From Burkholderiales bacterium (GTDB taxonomy: Bacteria; Pseudomonadota; Gammaproteobacteria; Burkholderiales; Burkholderiaceae_C), in the NCBI GenBank assembly GCA_016213205.1, contig JACRAZ010000063.1, positions 62,001 through 126,000 of the forward strand: a stretch of 64,000 nt of DNA, in the 5' to 3' direction. The notes below the pieces were generated by a model that saw only the letters and a list, made by a program, of their open reading frames with translations, did not search any database and had not been told where the DNA came from. This document shows positions 63,814 to 64,000 of the stretch, piece after piece. The translations under genes and the position numbers were made by a program. Each line of letters starts with the position of its first letter. Position 1 is the first letter of the stretch.

Positions 63814-64000
63814 TCAGCGCGTCAGCCCGTCGGGCAACTCGATCTTCACTTCCAGCACTTCGAGGTTGTCCTGGCGCTCGAGGTGCACCTTGATGTCGTC
63901 GGGCTTGATCGACACGTACTTCGAGATCACCGCCACCAGTTCCTGCTGCAGTTGCGGCAGGTAGTCGGCACGCGAGCCGCCACGGCCCGAGCGCTCGTGC
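63814..64000 (-). CDS. minE: Cell division topological specificity factor MinE (partial, 5' end outside window)
   Basis: The minus-strand frame ends with the stop at 63816-63814 and stays open to the window edge, giving about 62 C-terminal residues. The sequence has [35 protein letters not shown] and [19 protein letters not shown], a clear match to the MinE topological-specificity domain. MinE drives pole-to-pole oscillation of MinCD. In this order of bacteria minC and minD should lie upstream beyond base 64000. Confidence 0.95.
   Translation of the reverse strand, partial: HERSGRGGSRADYLPQLQQELVAVISKYVSIKPDDIKVHLERQDNLEVLEVKIELPDGLTR

Overview
The window is about 74% or more GC by eye and fully packed with genes. 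The housekeeping genes (rng-maf-rlmH-rsfS-hemF, purD-yebC, selD, glnS, dusC, msbA, minE) have the sequences and order typical of Burkholderiales. A PEP-CTERM protein, an ImuA-type mutasome gene with a LexA box, DUF1415, DUF2855, DUF6515 and DUF1761 proteins, and several LytS/LytTR systems point to the Rubrivivax / Leptothrix / Ideonella-like (Sphaerotilaceae) part of the order. This placement is inferred from gene content, not from a database search.

Layout. 1-0.8 kb: partial SOS gene imuA with a readable promoter and LexA box. 0.8-5.8 kb: msbA, an AhpD-like protein, an aldo/keto reductase and two exported proteins of unknown function. 5.9-6.9 kb: a small debris zone holding an intact HEPN gene, a frameshifted MNT nucleotidyltransferase and the fused ends of a DUF3883 protein. 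6.9-13.9 kb: a long minus-strand housekeeping run (rng, maf, rlmH, rsfS, hemF, an acyltransferase, purD, yebC); nadD is absent from its usual place between hemF and rsfS. 14-16.8 kb: selD and a HerA-like ATPase. 16.8-24.1 kb: an M14 peptidase, a 1100-residue BTAD/AAA regulator, two related envelope proteins and a SRPBCC protein. 24.4-25.5 kb: an ECF sigma factor with a cupin partner. 25.7-30.5 kb: a five-gene operon (small exported protein, LolD-like ATPase, FtsX-type permease, LolA-like periplasmic carrier, beta-barrel) that looks like a complete inner-to-outer-membrane lipid or lipoprotein route. It is followed by a TetR regulator and a divergent DUF2855 gene.

32.4-57.2 kb is rich in secreted proteins and sensing systems: a subtilase, a LytS/LytTR pair, a two-partner secretion operon with a CHAT protease encoded between transporter and passenger, an MFS carrier, glnS with a large insertion, a propeller-like RTX/DUF4214 protein, a secreted two-Ig-repeat protein, a second LytS/LytTR pair translationally coupled to a flavin amine oxidase, and a parallel beta-helix protein. 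The subtilase and the beta-helix protein share a nearly identical C-terminal domain of about 75 residues.

57.2-64 kb: dusC, DUF1415, then a four-gene overlapping operon (HAD-UbiA fusion, GtrA, DprE1-like, DprE2-like) that matches the decaprenyl-phosphoryl-D-arabinose pathway of mycobacteria. A PEP-CTERM gene and the start-proximal missing part of minE close the window, each with a clear intrinsic terminator.

The strongest leads are the polyprenyl-phosphoryl-arabinose operon, the Lol-like five-gene envelope operon, the tpsB-CHAT-tpsA operon, the shared C-terminal domain, the GlnRS insertion, and a 66-bp dispersed repeat found twice, each time exactly 11 nt upstream of a start codon.
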